Shown piece by piece: positions 14,146-22,400 of a stretch of DNA of 64,000 nt; the stretch's first letter is position 1, and each line of letters opens with the position of its first letter. Below the pieces are notes generated by a model. The model was not told the DNA's origin. It did not search any database and worked only from the letters and a program-made list of their open reading frames with translations. The stretch lies in the NCBI RefSeq assembly GCF_011008565.1, contig NZ_JAAIWK010000004.1:142851-206850 (forward strand), read 5' to 3'. Position numbers and translations under genes: made by a program. The DNA is from Heyndrickxia ginsengihumi (GTDB lineage: Bacteria; Bacillota; Bacilli; Bacillales; Bacillaceae_C).

Positions 14146-15606
14146 TCATTCCTTGTTATCTAGTTGGAGAAACTGGCGGACGTGCTTGATTTCGTCTTCC
14201 CGATTATAAATTGAGTATAGTTTACTGGCTAATCTTACGGGGTCTCCAAAGAAAAAGCGCTCGTATAAAGCTTGCCGTGTACCGAACGCACTCATTGAAG
14301 TATCCCAGGCGAGTCGAAAGATTTTTACACGATTTTCGGCATTTTCCGCTGCCCCTTGTAAATAAATATCGAGATCACTTCTTAAAGGTGAGGAAAAATC
14401 ATTTTCGGTTGGTATGGCAACAAGCCCGCTAGCACCAATTTGCTGAAGAACTTCCATGCAGCGTCCATACAGTTTCGGAAATAAATTGGTGGCAACATCT
14501 AATTGTGTAGAGTTTGGCACCATTGTTCCCCACTTATCGATTGTTGCCTGTAACTCTGAAGTTAATAGAAGCGCTTTTAATGACTCTAAACCAATAATGA
14601 TATCGCTCACTTTTTCATGTATATGTTGGTACTCTCCAACATTGATCGTACTAATCAAAACTTGTGTCAACCCAAGAATAAATTCAATTTTTATAATGCG
14701 ACGGGAAAGGACTTGATGTGCAGTTAATGGGTTGTAGCTGCTCTCATTGTAAATTTTATAAGCAATTTCTGAGTTTTTATAAAAGAAAACTCTTTCCCAA
14801 GGAACTGTCACATGATCAAACACAACAACCGTGTCCACCTCGTCAAAACGTGATCCAAGTGGATGATCAAATGAAGATGGCCGATATCGGAATGATTCAC
14901 GGCTAATAAACTTTAGTCCAGGGGTGTTGCTTGGAATCGAGAAGCCATATGCATGTTTTTCGTTAAAGGCTCCAGAAGGGGCAGGAAAAACTAAAATTTC
15001 GTCAGTAATACCGCCCTGGGTTGCTAATAAGCGTGCTCCTTGTATGACAATTCCATCACTATTTTCTTCCATTGTTTGTGCAGCAATAATTTGATCTTTG
15101 TCTTCATCAAAAAATGATTGTAATACTGCTCTATTTTTTTGCGGATTAATAAATGTATGAGTAAAGCACCAATCATTTTCCTTCGCATCTTCAAACAGCT
15201 GCTGCATATTTTTCGTAAATCTTTTCTCTTGTTCTGATAAAATGTCTGAGGCAGTAGCAAAAGTCATTAGCACCGTATTCATATAATCGGGAGATCTTCC
15301 CATCATTCCGGCACTTACTTTTGCCCACTCTTGTGTCATCAGCCTTCGTTTTTCTAAATCTTCTTTTGTTTTAGGTTCCAAAAATGATGTACCTATTTTA
15401 TTTCCCGTTGTGCCAGATGTAAATGTCATTAGATCAGATTTTGTTGGGTCACATTGTAAATCATATAACTTAGCTTGGCTATTGATAATTCCTTCAAACG
15501 CAGGATGTTCAGAAATTTTTCCTTTAATTTTTTCCCCGTCCATCCATAAATCAGTTTGCAAAGCATTAATTCTTTCAATATATTCTTTTCCTGAAATAAT
15601 AGGCAT
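14146..15606 (-). CDS. 4-hydroxyphenylacetate 3-hydroxylase family protein (YoaI/HpaB-like)
   Basis: FADH2-using aromatic hydroxylase, oxygenase component, resembling B. subtilis YoaI by recall. Conserved blocks include MMGRSPDYMN, CFTHTFINPQ, ARLLATQGGITDEILVFP, the flavin-site segment FDHVTVPWERVFFY and the C-terminal DTSMSAFGTRQALYERFFFGDP. The frame extends to 15630, but the ATG at 15606 (MPIISGKEYIERI) follows AAAGGATGGTGA and fits the homologous N terminus, giving 486 residues. No HpaC flavin reductase or aromatic-catabolic gene is adjacent, so the physiological substrate is uncertain. It is divergent from the glycosyltransferase at 15830. Confidence 0.88.
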   Translation of the reverse strand: MPIISGKEYIERINALQTDLWMDGEKIKGKISEHPAFEGIINSQAKLYDLQCDPTKSDLMTFTSGTTGNKIGTSFLEPKTKEDLEKRRLMTQEWAKVSAGMMGRSPDYMNTVLMTFATASDILSEQEKRFTKNMQQLFEDAKENDWCFTHTFINPQKNRAVLQSFFDEDKDQIIAAQTMEENSDGIVIQGARLLATQGGITDEILVFPAPSGAFNEKHAYGFSIPSNTPGLKFISRESFRYRPSSFDHPLGSRFDEVDTVVVFDHVTVPWERVFFYKNSEIAYKIYNESSYNPLTAHQVLSRRIIKIEFILGLTQVLISTINVGEYQHIHEKVSDIIIGLESLKALLLTSELQATIDKWGTMVPNSTQLDVATNLFPKLYGRCMEVLQQIGASGLVAIPTENDFSSPLRSDLDIYLQGAAENAENRVKIFRLAWDTSMSAFGTRQALYERFFFGDPVRLASKLYSIYNREDEIKHVRQFLQLDNKE

Positions 15607-15763
15607 TTTCCTCACCATCCTTTTGCTCAATATGTATGTTATTCGGGGACGAATAAAGTGGTGAGAAAAGGTTTCATTATCGACTAAAAAAGCTCTCCTT
15701 TTAAAAAAGAGTCGGAAACTTATTTAACATTCACATTGAAATCTGCAATATGAAAAAAATCAT

Positions 15764-15790
15764 ATGAACTTCTCCTATTAGTTGTCCGTC
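15764..15790 (+). promoter_or_regulatory. Candidate ECF-sigma promoter upstream of the envelope cluster
   Basis: TGAAC, 17 bases, CGTC resembles the AAC...CGTC pattern of Bacillus ECF sigma promoters (SigM/SigW/SigX group). It ends 39 bases before the first gene of a run that itself encodes an ECF sigma factor. Only this one copy was found; I saw no matching element directly before the sigma gene. Confidence 0.4.
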
Positions 15791-15829
15791 CTTTTACATG
15801 AATGCTTTACTTCCTATGGAGGAGAATAA

Positions 15830-16993
15830 ATGAAAAAAATATTAGTCATGCCATTGTTGCAAATGCCTTCTGGTCATCATCAGGTTGCTGAGGCATTAAT
15901 CAATAAAATAGAAAATCTTAATGAAGAGGTTTTAGTAAAAAAAATTGATTTAATTTCCTATACAAATAAAACGTTAGAGAAAGTCGTAACAAAGACTTAT
16001 TTAGAGTGGATCTCTAGAGCGCCAAATATATATCAGTGGCTCTATAAAACTTATATTTATTCGAAGTCTGGTTCGACATCGCTAATAAATATATATAACC
16101 ATCTTTTTATGAAAAGAATGGAGCAGTTAATTAATGTAGAGCAACCGCATTTAATTATATGTACCCATAGCTTTCCGTCAATGTTACTTGCGCGCTTAAA
16201 AATAAAAAAAGGTCTGAAAGTACCAGTTATTAACGCCTACACAGACTTTTTTATAAATGATATGTGGGGAAAACAAGAAATTGATTTACATTTTGTTCCA
16301 AATAAACAAATAAAATTACAGTTAATAAATGAAGGAGTAAACGAAAGAAACATTTATATAACAGGGATTCCAATAGATGAAGAATTTAAAATGAATACTC
16401 ACTTTCGTAAACAAGTCGAACGAAAAAAAATCTTAATTACAGGCGGCAATAGTGGTTTAGGTGATATGAAGCGTCTACTAAAAAGAGTGAGAAATAATCT
16501 ACAATTTGATTACTTTGTTTTATGCGGGAACAATCAAGCGTTGTTTCAACAAATACAATCATGGAAATTACCGCATATCAAACCGATTTCGTATGTTTCT
16601 TCCCGAAAAGAAATGAGTTATTTGTACGATCAAGTTGATGCCGTCATTACGAAACCTGGGGGTGTGACGATAAGTGAGGCAATCCAAAAAAAGATTCCAA
16701 TCTTTATTCACGCTAGTTTGCCTGGACAAGAAAAAGTCAATTTAGCTTTTTTAAAAGAAAAAGGTTTAGTCTTTGAGCTTGCAGGTGACAAGTCGATAGA
16801 GCAGCAACTGCAGGAAGTATTAATGAATGAGAATATTTTAAAGAATTATTATCAAAATGTGAATGCTTATCATTTAGAAATTGATGTAAGCAAGTTGAAA
16901 TTGCAAGCTATTTTAGCGGCAGCTATTAATCATCCATATAAACCAATGAGAAGAAGTAAAAGGGATCAATTATATGTTTCAACATCTTATTGA
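15830..16993 (+). CDS. MGDG-synthase/UgtP-like glycosyltransferase (first paralogue)
   Basis: Two-domain GT-B glycosyltransferase of the GT28 family (MurG, UgtP and plant MGDG synthase). An N-terminal MGDG-synthase-type acceptor domain begins KKILVMPLLQMPSGHHQVAEAL, and the C-terminal nucleotide-sugar domain carries ILITGGNSGLG, VITKPGGVTISEA and SLPGQEKVN. Members transfer sugar from a UDP donor to diacylglycerol or another lipid at the inner membrane face; the acceptor here is not known. It is 387 residues, with RBS GGAGGAG 6 bases before the ATG. Its last 20 bases overlap the DedA gene. A paralogue lies 4 kb downstream. Confidence 0.85.
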   Translation: MKKILVMPLLQMPSGHHQVAEALINKIENLNEEVLVKKIDLISYTNKTLEKVVTKTYLEWISRAPNIYQWLYKTYIYSKSGSTSLINIYNHLFMKRMEQLINVEQPHLIICTHSFPSMLLARLKIKKGLKVPVINAYTDFFINDMWGKQEIDLHFVPNKQIKLQLINEGVNERNIYITGIPIDEEFKMNTHFRKQVERKKILITGGNSGLGDMKRLLKRVRNNLQFDYFVLCGNNQALFQQIQSWKLPHIKPISYVSSRKEMSYLYDQVDAVITKPGGVTISEAIQKKIPIFIHASLPGQEKVNLAFLKEKGLVFELAGDKSIEQQLQEVLMNENILKNYYQNVNAYHLEIDVSKLKLQAILAAAINHPYKPMRRSKRDQLYVSTSY

Positions 16994-17567
16994 CATGATA
17001 CAAGGAATGGGCATCATTGGGGTTTGCATTGTGATGCTGATTGAAGGATCATCCCTTCCATTCCCAGGTGTATTTATCTTAGTATCTTATGGGGCTGTTT
17101 CGCATTTAAATTGTAATCAAATATTATTCACGGCAGTCTTGATGGCAATAACTTATACGATTTCAAGTTTTATACCGTATTACATCTCTTCAGCGCTACA
17201 AAAAAAGATTCCTAAGAAATTTCAAAAGGGCATTGAAAAAGCGCAGTGCTTATTTCAGCGTTTTGGTGTTTGGACCATCGCCTTTACTAGACCGTTTAGT
17301 ATCGGAAATTATATTTCTTATGTCGCAGGTCTATGCAAAATACCAAGATGGAAGTATAGTATTTTAACATTTATAGGAATTTATCCTTGGAGTATAGCCG
17401 TTCTATTTCTCGGGAAATCTTATCTGACTTTCGTATATGAAATAAATAAACAATTTAGCTACAGTACTTCTGTTCTTTATCCTGTAGGGATCATGTTAAT
17501 TGTCTTATTATTTTTATTGGTTAGTATGAAATGTTGGTATAGGTATAGAGCAAACATGAAAGAATGA
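16974..17567 (+). CDS. DedA/VTT-domain membrane protein
   Basis: Integral membrane protein of the DedA (SNARE-associated/VTT) family, now linked to lipid-carrier flipping, including undecaprenyl phosphate and phospholipid recycling. The 197 residues have about five hydrophobic stretches, the conserved E-G-S-S-L-P-F-P-G segment near residue 25, and the FTRPFSIGNYISYVAGL segment typical of the family's re-entrant region, although the usual F/Y-x-R-(F/W)-x-P-x-x-R motif is shortened. Its start lies inside the preceding glycosyltransferase gene, implying coupled translation and a shared job in membrane glycolipid or wall-precursor handling. Confidence 0.85.
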   Translation: MFQHLIDMIQGMGIIGVCIVMLIEGSSLPFPGVFILVSYGAVSHLNCNQILFTAVLMAITYTISSFIPYYISSALQKKIPKKFQKGIEKAQCLFQRFGVWTIAFTRPFSIGNYISYVAGLCKIPRWKYSILTFIGIYPWSIAVLFLGKSYLTFVYEINKQFSYSTSVLYPVGIMLIVLLFLLVSMKCWYRYRANMKE

Positions 17568-17589
17568 GATCATGGAGGAGATTAACCGT

Positions 17590-17700
17590 ATGAATCATTT
17601 ATTAAAGGGATTAACTTTGACATATAGGAATTGTTCATTATTAAATATAATTAGACTTCCGAAAAATAGTCGGTTAATAGAATTTGAATATGAGAAATAA
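17590..17700 (+). CDS. Possible 36-residue small protein
   Basis: Short frame beginning MNHLLKGLTLTYRNCSLLN, ending EFEYEK, preceded by ATGGAGGAG at about 10 bases. It lies between the DedA gene and the ECF sigma gene on the same strand. It has no recognisable domain, no clear membrane segment and a net basic start. It could be a real small protein or a fortuitous RBS-ORF pair in the leader of the sigma gene. Confidence 0.3.
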   Translation: MNHLLKGLTLTYRNCSLLNIIRLPKNSRLIEFEYEK

Positions 17701-17757
17701 TCGTCTACTTTTAAAATTAGATCGTTACCTCGCTTCGTTTAGAGGGAGTTGAAAAGG

Positions 17758-18288
17758 GTGGAGCAAGATTTAAAGAAATTAATTCGTAAAGCAAAGAATG
17801 GAAACGTCGATGCCTTCTCTGCTCTTATTACGATGTATAAAGGACAAGTATTCCGGCACGCCTATGCAATGGTCAATGATCGAATGGAGGCAGAGGATAT
17901 TGCCCAAGAAGCGTTTGTCAAAGCATATTATTCATTATCAAAATTGGATCATGAATATGCGTTTGTTTCGTGGTTAACGAGGATTGTGACGAATTTATGC
18001 TATGACCGCTTAAAAAAGATTCAGAAAAAAACGTCCATGCAAACAGAGATAGATGAACAGGAAGTTAGCAAGAGTGCATCGAATATCGAGCAGGCTAACA
18101 TGAGAATACAATTACAGGAAGCTATGAAAAAGCTATCTCCTGAACATAGAAGTGTGTTAGTGTTACGTGATATCCAAGGCTATTCTTACGATGAGATTGC
18201 AAAAATTGTTGACATCCCTCTAGGAACAGTTAAATCACGAATCAATATTGCAAGAAAAATATTAAAAAACGAGCTCTCGAGAGGGTGA
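17758..18288 (+). CDS. ECF-type RNA polymerase sigma factor
   Basis: Extracytoplasmic-function sigma factor with only regions 2 and 4: region 2 (about residues 20-90, with MEAEDIAQEAFVKAY and FVSWLTRIVTNLCYDRLKK) and region 4 (about 120-172, with LSPEHRSVLVLRDIQGYSYDEIA and PLGTVKSRI). The GTG at 17758 follows AGGGAG at 9 bases and is preferred over the TTG at 17749, giving 176 residues. Four bases later starts a zinc-finger anti-sigma gene, the standard two-gene regulatory pair. Gene context points to an envelope-stress regulon. Confidence 0.92.
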   Translation: MEQDLKKLIRKAKNGNVDAFSALITMYKGQVFRHAYAMVNDRMEAEDIAQEAFVKAYYSLSKLDHEYAFVSWLTRIVTNLCYDRLKKIQKKTSMQTEIDEQEVSKSASNIEQANMRIQLQEAMKKLSPEHRSVLVLRDIQGYSYDEIAKIVDIPLGTVKSRINIARKILKNELSRG

Positions 18289-18292
18289 TAAA

Positions 18293-18802
18293 ATGGGTGA
18301 GCATGTTGAAGATTTGTTGTCTGCCTATATTGACCATGAATTAGATGAAAAGGATTTACTTGTTGTAGAAAGACATATTTCCGTTTGTCCATCTTGTCAA
18401 CAAGAATTGGATCATTTAAAGATGATTCAAGAAGAGATGATCCGTTTTTATCAGGATATTGAAATTCCTAGTATGAATTTTGAAAAAGCAGTTACTGCGA
18501 AAATATTAAATGAAGAAGTCCGAATGGTTTTAAGTTATCGAGGATTTATTTGGTTTTTTGTACTATGTTTCGCCATATTGAGCGTATTGATGTATCCATT
18601 ATTTAGGGCTAGCTTCTATGTTGGTATTAACATCGGTTCTGCGCTTGTTAATATTTTCATTAGTGCATTTAACTTAGCTGTATCATTACTTTCAACTGTG
18701 CCTAACTTATTTGGCATTATCGGCGTGATTACCTTCATTATTTTAGCATTCTGTTCATGGTCCGTCTTTCGTCTGTTACGAATCAAACCAGTAGAAGAGT
18801 GA
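18293..18802 (+). CDS. Membrane zinc-finger anti-sigma factor
   Basis: Anti-sigma factor of the ZAS type. The N-terminal cytosolic domain has the H28-x3-C32-x2-C35 zinc motif (ERHISVCPSCQQEL), which binds and sequesters the ECF sigma factor; about three transmembrane segments follow from residue 80 to 162. It is 169 residues, starting 4 bases after the sigma gene stop with RBS GAGGGTGAT. Release would come from proteolysis or conformational signalling at the membrane. The presence of three hydrophobic segments, rather than one, is somewhat unusual for this class. Confidence 0.85.
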   Translation: MGEHVEDLLSAYIDHELDEKDLLVVERHISVCPSCQQELDHLKMIQEEMIRFYQDIEIPSMNFEKAVTAKILNEEVRMVLSYRGFIWFFVLCFAILSVLMYPLFRASFYVGINIGSALVNIFISAFNLAVSLLSTVPNLFGIIGVITFIILAFCSWSVFRLLRIKPVEE

Positions 18803-18813
18803 GGGGATTTATC

Positions 18814-19665
18814 TTGAAAGGGCGCAGAATTATTATTAGTTTTATCACCGTTATGATTGTTAGCATGGCGATCTTTAATACGGCATTTGCAAAAGAGCCA
18901 AAAAATATTATTCACAATAAGCAAACGGTTATTCCTAAAAATCAACAATTGGAAAATGTTATTGTCCTAGGCGATGATGCCGTCATTAGTGGGAAGGTAA
19001 AAACAGCTGTTGTTGTCATAAATGGGAATCTTACCGTGAAAAAAGGCGCAGACATTAGAGGTTCTGTCTTTGTTCTAGGTGGAAAGGTTAGTCAAGAAAA
19101 AGGTGCAAAAATTACAGAACATGTCATTAATGTGAATTTGAACAATGAAACATTACACAGTCTAATCTTTGCTGGAACAATCATCTTGACGCTATGGTTT
19201 ATGAGATTGGCTGTTAGTCTCATTTTAATTGTATTAACTGTTCTCGTTGGCGTTTTGATGAGAAAGCGAATTTCAATTGATTCTAAGTCGGTGTATTTTA
19301 CTCCTGGAAAATTAATTTTGACAGGTTTTATGGGGACGATTGCATTAAGTGCATTAAGCATATTTTTAACCGTAACGATTATTGCAATTCCCCTTGTAAT
19401 TATTGTCTTTTTAGGCATATTTGTTTCATTTATAATTGGACTTGTTTTCTTGAGCAGGGAAATAGGCAAGGAGTTTGCAATTGTTCGTGAAAAACCGGAA
19501 TGGCTGGCATTATTTGTCGGTATTGTTCTTCTAACAGCTTTAATGAATATTCCACTTATTGGAGGAATCATATTTTTAATTTTATTATGGTATTCACTTG
19601 GATTATCCATTACCTCAATTTATCGAAAACTAAAAGAAAGAAGAAAAAGGAAAGGGAATGTTTAA
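18814..19665 (+). CDS. Exported bactofilin-like (polymer-forming domain) membrane protein
   Basis: The signal peptide MKGRRIIISFITVMIVSM...AFNTAFA has a probable cleavage after residue 26. A short right-handed beta-helix follows (about residues 45-95: repeated IVLGDDAVISGKVK, VVINGNLTVKKGADIRG, SVFVLGGKVSQEKGAKI), as in bactofilin/polymer-forming proteins. Four or five membrane segments fill the rest and the end is very basic. The TTG at 18814 follows GAGGGG by 7 bases; the frame is open farther upstream inside the anti-sigma gene. It is probably the third gene of the sigma/anti-sigma transcript, possibly a sensor or effector. The function is unknown. Confidence 0.75.
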   Translation: MKGRRIIISFITVMIVSMAIFNTAFAKEPKNIIHNKQTVIPKNQQLENVIVLGDDAVISGKVKTAVVVINGNLTVKKGADIRGSVFVLGGKVSQEKGAKITEHVINVNLNNETLHSLIFAGTIILTLWFMRLAVSLILIVLTVLVGVLMRKRISIDSKSVYFTPGKLILTGFMGTIALSALSIFLTVTIIAIPLVIIVFLGIFVSFIIGLVFLSREIGKEFAIVREKPEWLALFVGIVLLTALMNIPLIGGIIFLILLWYSLGLSITSIYRKLKERRKRKGNV

Positions 19666-19785
19666 CATTTTTGCAAAAAAATTAAAATGAACTTTTTAAG
19701 ATGAAGCTTTGTCTTTTCAATGTACATTCAATTTAGAAGGATAAGTATGATTTGAAACATGTAGATAAATAGACAAGGGGAATTA

Positions 19786-21018
19786 ATGATGATAGAGGGA
19801 AAAGACAATGTTCTCATTTTAACGGGTTCCTTTGGAGAAGGGCATGTACAGGCTGCACATGCAATAAAACAAGCTATCAATATCCGTTCTCCCAAAACAG
19901 AAGCAACGATTGTAGATTTTATGGAGTGGGTACATCCCAATCTTTATCCATTAAGCCATTATGTATATATGAAAAGTTTAAAAACATGTCCGCATATTTA
20001 TGGTTACATGTATGAGAAAACGTATGACCAGTCTGTTTTTTCTAAAACGATTAATACATTATTATCAGGCGGAATGAAAAAGGCGCTGCAAATGTTAAAG
20101 ATGGTTCAGCCATCTGTTATAGTCAGTACTTACCCATTTGCGTCTAGTGTCATTTCTAAGTTAAAAGAATACGGACTGATCACCATTCCGCTCGTAACAG
20201 TAATAACCGATTATAGTTATCATAGTTCCTGGTTACATCCCTATACAGATCATTATTTAGTAGGGTCATATAATATGCGGCAAAAGTTAATTCGTCTTGG
20301 TATATCAGGTTCTAAAATTTCTTGTACAGGTATTCCAATTAAACCTAGTTTTCTTAAACAAAGGAAGAAAGAAGACATATTGAAAAAATATCATTTTCGT
20401 CCTGATCTTCCTACGGTACTCATTATGGGCGGCGGAGATGGGATGATGGGAAATGGTATTTTAGAGACGGAAAAACTAAATGACATCCCATTCCCTGTTC
20501 AGTTCATCATCATATGTGGTCATAATGAAAAATTACGAGTTCGTTTAAACAAACAGCTCATATCGTCAAAACATATATTTCATATAAAAGGATATATAGA
20601 TTATGTTCATGATGTAATGGCTGTATCAGATGTAATGATTACGAAGCCGGGTGGAGTAACGACAGCTGAGGCACTTGCAATGGAGCTGCCAATGATTTTG
20701 TACAAGCCATTGCCAGGTCAGGAAGAGGATAATGCTCGTTTCTTAATACATTCTGGAGTTGCTGTCCAAGCAGAAGATGGAAGGGAAGTAATTGAGCAGA
20801 TCACATGTTTACTTAGCAATCAGAGAGAACTTGAAGCAATGAAGGTGCAAACTCGGCAAATTCAAAACAAAGAATCTGCTTTCCGAGCTTTAAAGATTAT
20901 TGATCGCTCAAAGGACATTCAATATCATGAACCACCTGAAATGCCGACACAGTTTTTAAAAAGAAAAAGATACGCCCGGATGAGGAAAAAATCACTACTG
21001 ATGAATCAAGGGCAATAA
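19786..21018 (+). CDS. MGDG-synthase/UgtP-like glycosyltransferase (second paralogue)
   Basis: GT28-type GT-B enzyme with the same two-domain plan as the gene at 15830: N-terminal VLILTGSFGEGHVQAAHAI, then an MGDG-synthase domain, then C-terminal VLIMGGGDGMMG, VMITKPGGVTTAEA and LPGQEEDNARFL. It probably adds sugars to a membrane lipid from UDP-sugar. It has 410 residues with a basic C-terminal tail (KRKRYARMRKKS) suited to membrane binding. RBS AAGGGG; the ATG at 19789 is also possible. It lies upstream of a polysaccharide deacetylase and a PAP2 phosphatase. The two paralogues differ clearly in sequence, so they are unlikely to be a recent duplication. Confidence 0.85.
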   Translation: MMIEGKDNVLILTGSFGEGHVQAAHAIKQAINIRSPKTEATIVDFMEWVHPNLYPLSHYVYMKSLKTCPHIYGYMYEKTYDQSVFSKTINTLLSGGMKKALQMLKMVQPSVIVSTYPFASSVISKLKEYGLITIPLVTVITDYSYHSSWLHPYTDHYLVGSYNMRQKLIRLGISGSKISCTGIPIKPSFLKQRKKEDILKKYHFRPDLPTVLIMGGGDGMMGNGILETEKLNDIPFPVQFIIICGHNEKLRVRLNKQLISSKHIFHIKGYIDYVHDVMAVSDVMITKPGGVTTAEALAMELPMILYKPLPGQEEDNARFLIHSGVAVQAEDGREVIEQITCLLSNQRELEAMKVQTRQIQNKESAFRALKIIDRSKDIQYHEPPEMPTQFLKRKRYARMRKKSLLMNQGQ

Positions 21019-21067
21019 ATATAGAGCTCGTTACTTTTATTGAGAATTAAAGGAAGGATGTCAATCT

Positions 21068-21775
21068 GTGCTCATTTTTGCAGTATTAATACTTTTTATA
21101 TTGTTAATGATTTATGCAATTATTCCATACATGTTATCTACTTGGGCAGGAGTTGGCGCATTTAAAAAAGGGAAAAGGGAGAATGAAATTGCTTTTACAT
21201 TCGATGACGGGCCAGATCCAATTTATACGCCTGAGCTGTTAGACCTTTTAAAAGCGCATCGTGTAAAGGCAACTTTTTTTGTAGTTGGAGAAAGAGCAGA
21301 ACGGTATCCTGCACTCATCAAAAGGATGCACGAGGAAGGACATTTAATTGGGGTTCATAATTATATCCATCATTGTAACTGGTTGATGTATCCTTGGACA
21401 ATTAAAAAGGGCCTCGATCGTTCTGCAAACATTATAGAGGGCATCATCGGAGAAAAGCCGAAATTTTATCGTCCTCCATGGGGAATGATGAATATATTTG
21501 ATTTTGTTATTCATCCGCGCTTCCATACGATTTTATGGTCATTAATGGTCGGTGATTGGAAAAGTAAAGGTGGGGCTGAGAAAAGAGTGAGAGGTATCCT
21601 GAACAATGTGAAGTCAGGAGATATTATTTTATTGCACGATTGTGGGGAAACATGGGGGGCAGATGAAGATGCGCCCCATTATACAATTGAAGGATTAAAA
21701 ATTGTTTTGCAGGAAGTTCATAGTAGAGGATATCATTGTGTACGAATTGATGAAATGATGAATCATCATTTCTAA
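21068..21775 (+). CDS. Polysaccharide deacetylase (NodB domain), membrane-anchored
   Basis: CE4 metal-dependent de-N-acetylase expected to act outside the membrane on peptidoglycan or another amino-sugar polymer or glycolipid. The N-terminal hydrophobic anchor (residues 2-24) is followed by the NodB domain with TFDDGPD (D46, D47), the metal histidines H97/H101 (GVHNYIHH), RPPWG (R135) and LLHDCG. The motif-2 sequence HNYIH replaces the usual HTxxH. The GTG start follows AAAGGAAGG. It has 235 residues, with 49 bases after the glycosyltransferase and 32 bases before PAP2, so all three are likely co-transcribed. Confidence 0.9.
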   Translation: MLIFAVLILFILLMIYAIIPYMLSTWAGVGAFKKGKRENEIAFTFDDGPDPIYTPELLDLLKAHRVKATFFVVGERAERYPALIKRMHEEGHLIGVHNYIHHCNWLMYPWTIKKGLDRSANIIEGIIGEKPKFYRPPWGMMNIFDFVIHPRFHTILWSLMVGDWKSKGGAEKRVRGILNNVKSGDIILLHDCGETWGADEDAPHYTIEGLKIVLQEVHSRGYHCVRIDEMMNHHF

Positions 21776-21807
21776 AAGAAGGATTAGTAAGGGAGATTTT
21801 ACTACAA

Positions 21808-22380
21808 ATGAATAGTCAGCTATTTTTTTTGATTCATAATTTATCAGGACATAGTCATCTACTAGATGATGTCATGATATTTTTTACGAGTGATGCTTTT
21901 CTATTATTTGCGATTGTGTTACTCATAGCATGGTTAGCAGGAAAGTCACAATTAAAAAGCATTGTGCTATATGCGGGAATAACTGGGATTGTTGGCTTAC
22001 TCTTAAATGTACTAATTGGTTCTTTGTATTATGAACCGCGGCCATTTGTAACTTATCATATTCATATTTTATTGCCGCATGCTAAGGATGATTCTTTTCC
22101 AAGTGATCATGCAACAGGGACTTTTGCTATTGCCTTTGCCCTTTGGCTGCGAAATCGCAAATTAGGTTCTGTCATGATTGGCTGTGCTATACTGACCGGG
22201 ATATCACGAGTTTATGTTGGCCACCATTATCCAATGGATGTTGCTGCAAGTATCGTTATTGCATTAGTAGTGTCTATTGCCATTTATAAAGTTGAAAGAT
22301 ATGTTGATCCATTGGTTCGTTCTATTATTAATGGCTATAACAGTTTGGTTGAAAAACTCATTAGAAAAAGATTTTCATAA
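21808..22380 (+). CDS. PAP2-family phosphatase (BcrC-like)
   Basis: Membrane lipid phosphatase of the PAP2 superfamily, most like BcrC/undecaprenyl-diphosphatase, which regenerates the lipid carrier for wall synthesis. About five transmembrane segments. Motif 1 is degenerate (YYEPRPF without the usual upstream Lys), motif 2 FPSDHATG and motif 3 SRVYVGHHYPMD are intact with both catalytic histidines. It has 190 residues. It is the last gene of the envelope run and ends before a large palindromic element shared with the convergent katA gene. Substrate could be C55-PP, PGP or another lipid phosphate. Confidence 0.85.
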   Translation: MNSQLFFLIHNLSGHSHLLDDVMIFFTSDAFLLFAIVLLIAWLAGKSQLKSIVLYAGITGIVGLLLNVLIGSLYYEPRPFVTYHIHILLPHAKDDSFPSDHATGTFAIAFALWLRNRKLGSVMIGCAILTGISRVYVGHHYPMDVAASIVIALVVSIAIYKVERYVDPLVRSIINGYNSLVEKLIRKRFS

Positions 22381-22400
22381 ATTGCATGGTTGAATAGTAA

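Noticed and set aside
19750..19785. TGAAAC upstream of the second glycosyltransferase as an ECF promoter
   Set aside because: TGAAAC is present, but no CGTC or CGTA lies 16-17 bases downstream.
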